Source: Bacteroidota bacterium (GTDB lineage Bacteria; Bacteroidota; Bacteroidia; Flavobacteriales; Flavobacteriaceae). Taken from it: a stretch of DNA of 8,715 nucleotides. Each line of letters starts with the position of its first letter. Position 1 is the first letter of the stretch. Made by a program: the position numbers and the translations under genes. Below are positions 6,235 through 8,715 of the stretch, piece after piece. Below the pieces are notes generated by a model. It searched no databases. It saw nothing but the letters and a program-made list of their open reading frames with translations, and was not told the origin of the DNA. Location of the stretch: contig JAHZIZ010000352.1 in the NCBI GenBank assembly GCA_022601215.1, positions 1 to 8,715 of the forward strand, in the 5' to 3' direction.

Positions 6235-8370
6235 TTACTTAGAAATTCCTTCCATATCTAAGAGAAAGGCATAATCCATTGCTACCTCTTTTAAGGCTTC
6301 AAAGCGGCCAGAAGCCCCTCCGTGTCCTGCGTCCATATTGGTGTGCAATAGCAATAATTGTTTTCCTTTTTTGTATTCTCTTAATTTTGCCACCCACTTC
6401 GCAGGTTCCCAATACTGTACTTGGGAATCGTGAAGTCCTGTGGTCACTAACATATTTGGATATTCTTTCTTCTCTACATTATCATACGGAGAGTAGGACT
6501 TCATATAATCATAGGATTCCTTGTCATTAGGATTTCCCCATTCGTCATATTCACCAGTGGTAAGTGGGATACTATCATCTAGCATGGTCGTGACCACATC
6601 TACAAATGGAACCGCAGCTACAACCCCATTATACAGGTCTGGAGCCAGGTTTACTATAGCACCCATTAGCAGTCCACCTGCTGAGCCTCCTGATGCGTAT
6701 AAATGCTTCTCTGAGGTATATTTTTCTTTCACTAGAAACCTAGAGGCATCGACAAAATCGGTAAAGGTGTTCTTTTTCTTGAGTAATTTACCATTCTCAT
6801 ACCACTCTCTTCCTAAATACTGTCCGCCACGAACATGTGCTATAGCGTAAATAAAGCCTCTATCCAATAAGCTTAACCGTACCGTTGAAAAATAAGGGTC
6901 TACAGTAGATCCATAAGATCCATATGCATACAGCAGTAACGGATTGCTCCCATCTTGTTTAAGCCCTTTTTTATACACCATAGAGATCGGCACTTTGGTC
7001 CCATCTTCGGCAGTAGCCCAAACTCGTTTTGATTCGTAATTATCTTTATTGAATTTACCTCCTAAGACCTCAACTTCCTTTTTCACTTCTTTTTCCTTGG
7101 TCTGCATATTAAAATCGATCACAGAAGCCGGTGTCGTTAGGGAATTATAGGCATAACGCAGTATATGTGTATCAAATTCAATATTGGTGGTTGGGTATAC
7201 CGTATAGGTTTCATTTCCGAAGGGCAAATAATAATCTGCTGTATCGTCCCAACGTTTAATGCGCATTTCGTTGAGTCCATTTTTCCGTTCACCAATTACA
7301 AGGTATTCCTTGAATATATCTATTTCTTCCAACAATACATCGTTACGATGAGGGATTACCTCTTCCCAATTATCTGAGCTCGTAGCGTTTTCGGCAGTTT
7401 TCATAAGCTTGAAGTTGGTCGCTCCATCTTTGTTTGTTACAATGTAGAAGGCATCTTCAAAATGTGATATATTATATTCCAATCCGCGAGTTCGCTCTTG
7501 AAACAATGTAAATTCCCCGTCCGGGGTATCTGCATCTAAAATTCTAAATTCGGAAGTAAGTGTACTAAAACTACCTATTGCCAAATACTTATGGCTTTTG
7601 GTTTTGTAGATGTAGGTAGAAAAGGTTTCGTCTTCTTCGGTGAATAGCAATTGGTCTGAATCTGCTGGTTGTCCTTTTTTGTGTTTGAAAATTTTATTTG
7701 AACGTAACGTTTGTTCATCCTTTCGTGTGTAGAATAAGGTATTGCTATCATTCGCCCAAGTCGAACTTCCTGTAGTAAGCGCGATGGTTTCTGAAAGTTG
7801 TTCTCCCGTTTCTAAGTTTTTAATATACAAAGTGTATTTTCTTCGACTTAGCGTATCCACTCCATAAGCGACCCATTGGTTGTCTGGGCTTATATTAATA
7901 CCTCTTAAGTTGTAATAGGAATGTCCCTCGGCCATTTCATTTACATTAAAGAGAATTTCTTCGGGAGCGTCTAAGCTTTCCTTTTTGCGAGAATAAATGG
8001 GATAATCCTTTCCTGTTTCAAATCGAGTAATATAGTAGTAGCCATTATAGAAATATGGAACGGAAGCATCATCTTCTTTGATTCTGCTTTTCATTTCTTC
8101 GAATAAATCCTTTTGAAAATCTTTCGTATGAGCGGTCATTTTCTCATAGTAATCATTTTCACGCTCCAGATAATCAATGGTTTCTGGGTTTTCCTTATCA
8201 TTCAACCAATAATAATTATCAATGCGCACATCCTCATGCATTTCTAAATTTTTAGCAATTTTATCTGCTTTAGGCGGGGTAATTTCCATAGACGGGCTTG
8301 AAGGTTCTTTTTCTTTACACGAAGCGGCAAAAATAAGGCTAAGTATTGAAACGTAAACTATTTTTTTCAT
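6235..8370 (-). CDS. ptrB: S9 family peptidase, oligopeptidase B-like, probable lipoprotein
   Basis: A protein of 711 residues, a serine peptidase of the prolyl oligopeptidase family with an N-terminal beta-propeller (roughly residues 60-430) and a C-terminal alpha/beta-hydrolase domain. The catalytic triad is visible: S563 in ASGGSAGGLLMG, D648 in TTGLHDSQVQYWEPAKW, and H683 in MDAGHGG. The stretch DDSIPLTTGEYDEWGNP (598-614) is an oligopeptidase B signature and supplies acidic residues used to bind Arg/Lys at P1, so cleavage of small peptides after basic residues is expected. Length fits OpB. The N-terminus MKKIVYVSILSLIFAASC is a lipoprotein signal peptide with lipobox AASC and lipidated C18, so this copy should sit at a membrane facing the periplasm or the surface, unlike the cytosolic E. 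coli enzyme. The next residues, KEKEPSS, are charged. It is divergent from ybaB and 74 bp upstream of the cysteate-synthase-like gene. Confidence 0.9.
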   Translation of the reverse strand: MKKIVYVSILSLIFAASCKEKEPSSPSMEITPPKADKIAKNLEMHEDVRIDNYYWLNDKENPETIDYLERENDYYEKMTAHTKDFQKDLFEEMKSRIKEDDASVPYFYNGYYYITRFETGKDYPIYSRKKESLDAPEEILFNVNEMAEGHSYYNLRGINISPDNQWVAYGVDTLSRRKYTLYIKNLETGEQLSETIALTTGSSTWANDSNTLFYTRKDEQTLRSNKIFKHKKGQPADSDQLLFTEEDETFSTYIYKTKSHKYLAIGSFSTLTSEFRILDADTPDGEFTLFQERTRGLEYNISHFEDAFYIVTNKDGATNFKLMKTAENATSSDNWEEVIPHRNDVLLEEIDIFKEYLVIGERKNGLNEMRIKRWDDTADYYLPFGNETYTVYPTTNIEFDTHILRYAYNSLTTPASVIDFNMQTKEKEVKKEVEVLGGKFNKDNYESKRVWATAEDGTKVPISMVYKKGLKQDGSNPLLLYAYGSYGSTVDPYFSTVRLSLLDRGFIYAIAHVRGGQYLGREWYENGKLLKKKNTFTDFVDASRFLVKEKYTSEKHLYASGGSAGGLLMGAIVNLAPDLYNGVVAAVPFVDVVTTMLDDSIPLTTGEYDEWGNPNDKESYDYMKSYSPYDNVEKKEYPNMLVTTGLHDSQVQYWEPAKWVAKLREYKKGKQLLLLHTNMDAGHGGASGRFEALKEVAMDYAFLLDMEGISK

Positions 8371-8396
8371 GAGTTGGGGTTAGTGATATAAGCTTC

Positions 8397-8426
8397 CAAA
8401 ATAGTAAATTTGCAGCAAACAAAAAA
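8397..8426 (-). promoter_or_regulatory. Weak candidate promoter for the S9 peptidase gene
   Basis: The minus strand has TTTTTTG (8420-8426) and, 16 bp further on, TATTTTG (8397-8403), one base short of the TAnnTTTG element. The ATG is 26 bp downstream at 8370. It overlaps the -7 element of the divergent ybaB gene. Confidence 0.3.
8405..8412 (+). promoter_or_regulatory. Candidate -7 promoter element for the YbaB/EbfC gene
   Basis: TAAATTTG matches TAnnTTTG and lies 22 bp before the ATG at 8435. The leader is A-rich with no Shine-Dalgarno sequence, as is common in this phylum. No good -33 box is seen. Confidence 0.5.
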
Positions 8427-8434
8427 TTTAGATT

Positions 8435-8715
8435 ATGTTTGGAGATATGATGGGTATGATGAATAAGCTAAAGGAGGCCCAGCAAAAAGTAGAAGAGACT
8501 AAGGAACGTCTCAACACCGTTTTATTAGATGAAACCAGTAGTGACGGGTTATTAAAAGTTACCATTACTGCAAATAGAACATTAAAATCAATTTCAATTG
8601 ATGACCATTTACTTGCTGATAAGGAGCAATTAGAAGATTATCTTATTCTAACCATTAATAAAGCCATAGACAGCGCATCGGCGGTTCAAGAAGCGGAATT
8701 AGGTGCAATTGCCAA
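8435..8715 (+). CDS. YbaB/EbfC family nucleoid-associated protein, C-terminus cut off
   Basis: The first 93 codons are visible before the window ends; the usual family length is about 100-110 residues, so only a short C-terminal part is missing. The start [20 protein letters not shown] (1-20) is the methionine-rich opening of the first helix of YbaB/EbfC. It is followed by the helical VEETKERLN, the strand region [20 protein letters not shown], and the helix with [20 protein letters not shown]. The protein is a homodimeric DNA-binding, nucleoid-associated protein of the cytoplasm. In many bacteria the gene pairs with dnaX or recR. Here it is divergent from the S9 peptidase gene with 64 bp between starts. 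No alternative start is more plausible. Confidence 0.9.
   Translation, partial: MFGDMMGMMNKLKEAQQKVEETKERLNTVLLDETSSDGLLKVTITANRTLKSISIDDHLLADKEQLEDYLILTINKAIDSASAVQEAELGAIA

Noticed and set aside
1..8715. Mobile elements, CRISPR arrays, defence or toxin-antitoxin systems
   Set aside because: No transposase, integrase, repeat array, inverted terminal repeats or toxin-antitoxin-like small gene pair was found on either strand.

Overview
The window looks like an ordinary chromosomal segment of a member of the Bacteroidota, most likely the family Flavobacteriaceae. The DNA is AT-rich. Genes generally lack a Shine-Dalgarno sequence. Several starts are preceded by the Bacteroidota -7 promoter element TAnnTTTG. 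The gene families are typical of flavobacteria: DUF4834, a YfhO-like protein, a family-specific outer-membrane 'transporter', a lipoprotein S9 peptidase and YbaB/EbfC. I see no mobile element, CRISPR array, tRNA, rRNA or prophage gene.

Layout. Bases 1-507 (minus strand) hold the N-terminus of a YfhO-like multispanning membrane protein and, upstream of it, a small DUF4834 membrane protein. A compact divergent promoter region follows. Bases 614-2771 (plus) hold a probable two-gene operon: an outer-membrane beta-barrel protein with a very lysine-rich tail, and a GNAT-type acyltransferase-like protein. A 166-bp gap with no convincing terminator leads to a plus-strand class I methyltransferase (2938-3648) that carries an export signal. 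A strong bidirectional terminator at 3657-3690 separates it from the converging minus-strand block.

The minus-strand block reads, in transcription order, an exported oligopeptidase B-like S9 peptidase (8370 to 6235), a cystathionine-beta-synthase-like PLP enzyme (6160 to 5126) and an alpha-oxoamine synthase (4978 to 3719). The last two are the most informative pair in the window. Their families and adjacency match the first two steps of sulfonolipid (capnine) synthesis: cysteate synthase makes L-cysteate from O-phosphoserine and sulfite, and cysteate fatty-acyltransferase condenses cysteate with a fatty acyl thioester. These lipids lie in the outer membrane of gliding Bacteroidota and are linked to gliding. 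The two genes are split by a clear intrinsic terminator and each has its own -7 element, so they are neighbours but probably not one simple operon. The third enzyme, a short-chain reductase, is not in the window.

Bases 8435-8715 (plus, cut by the window edge) encode most of a YbaB/EbfC nucleoid-associated protein, divergent from the peptidase. I found no wholly undescribed system. The best leads are the sulfonolipid pair, two enzyme families that seem to be exported although their relatives are usually cytoplasmic, and several conserved genes of unknown function.
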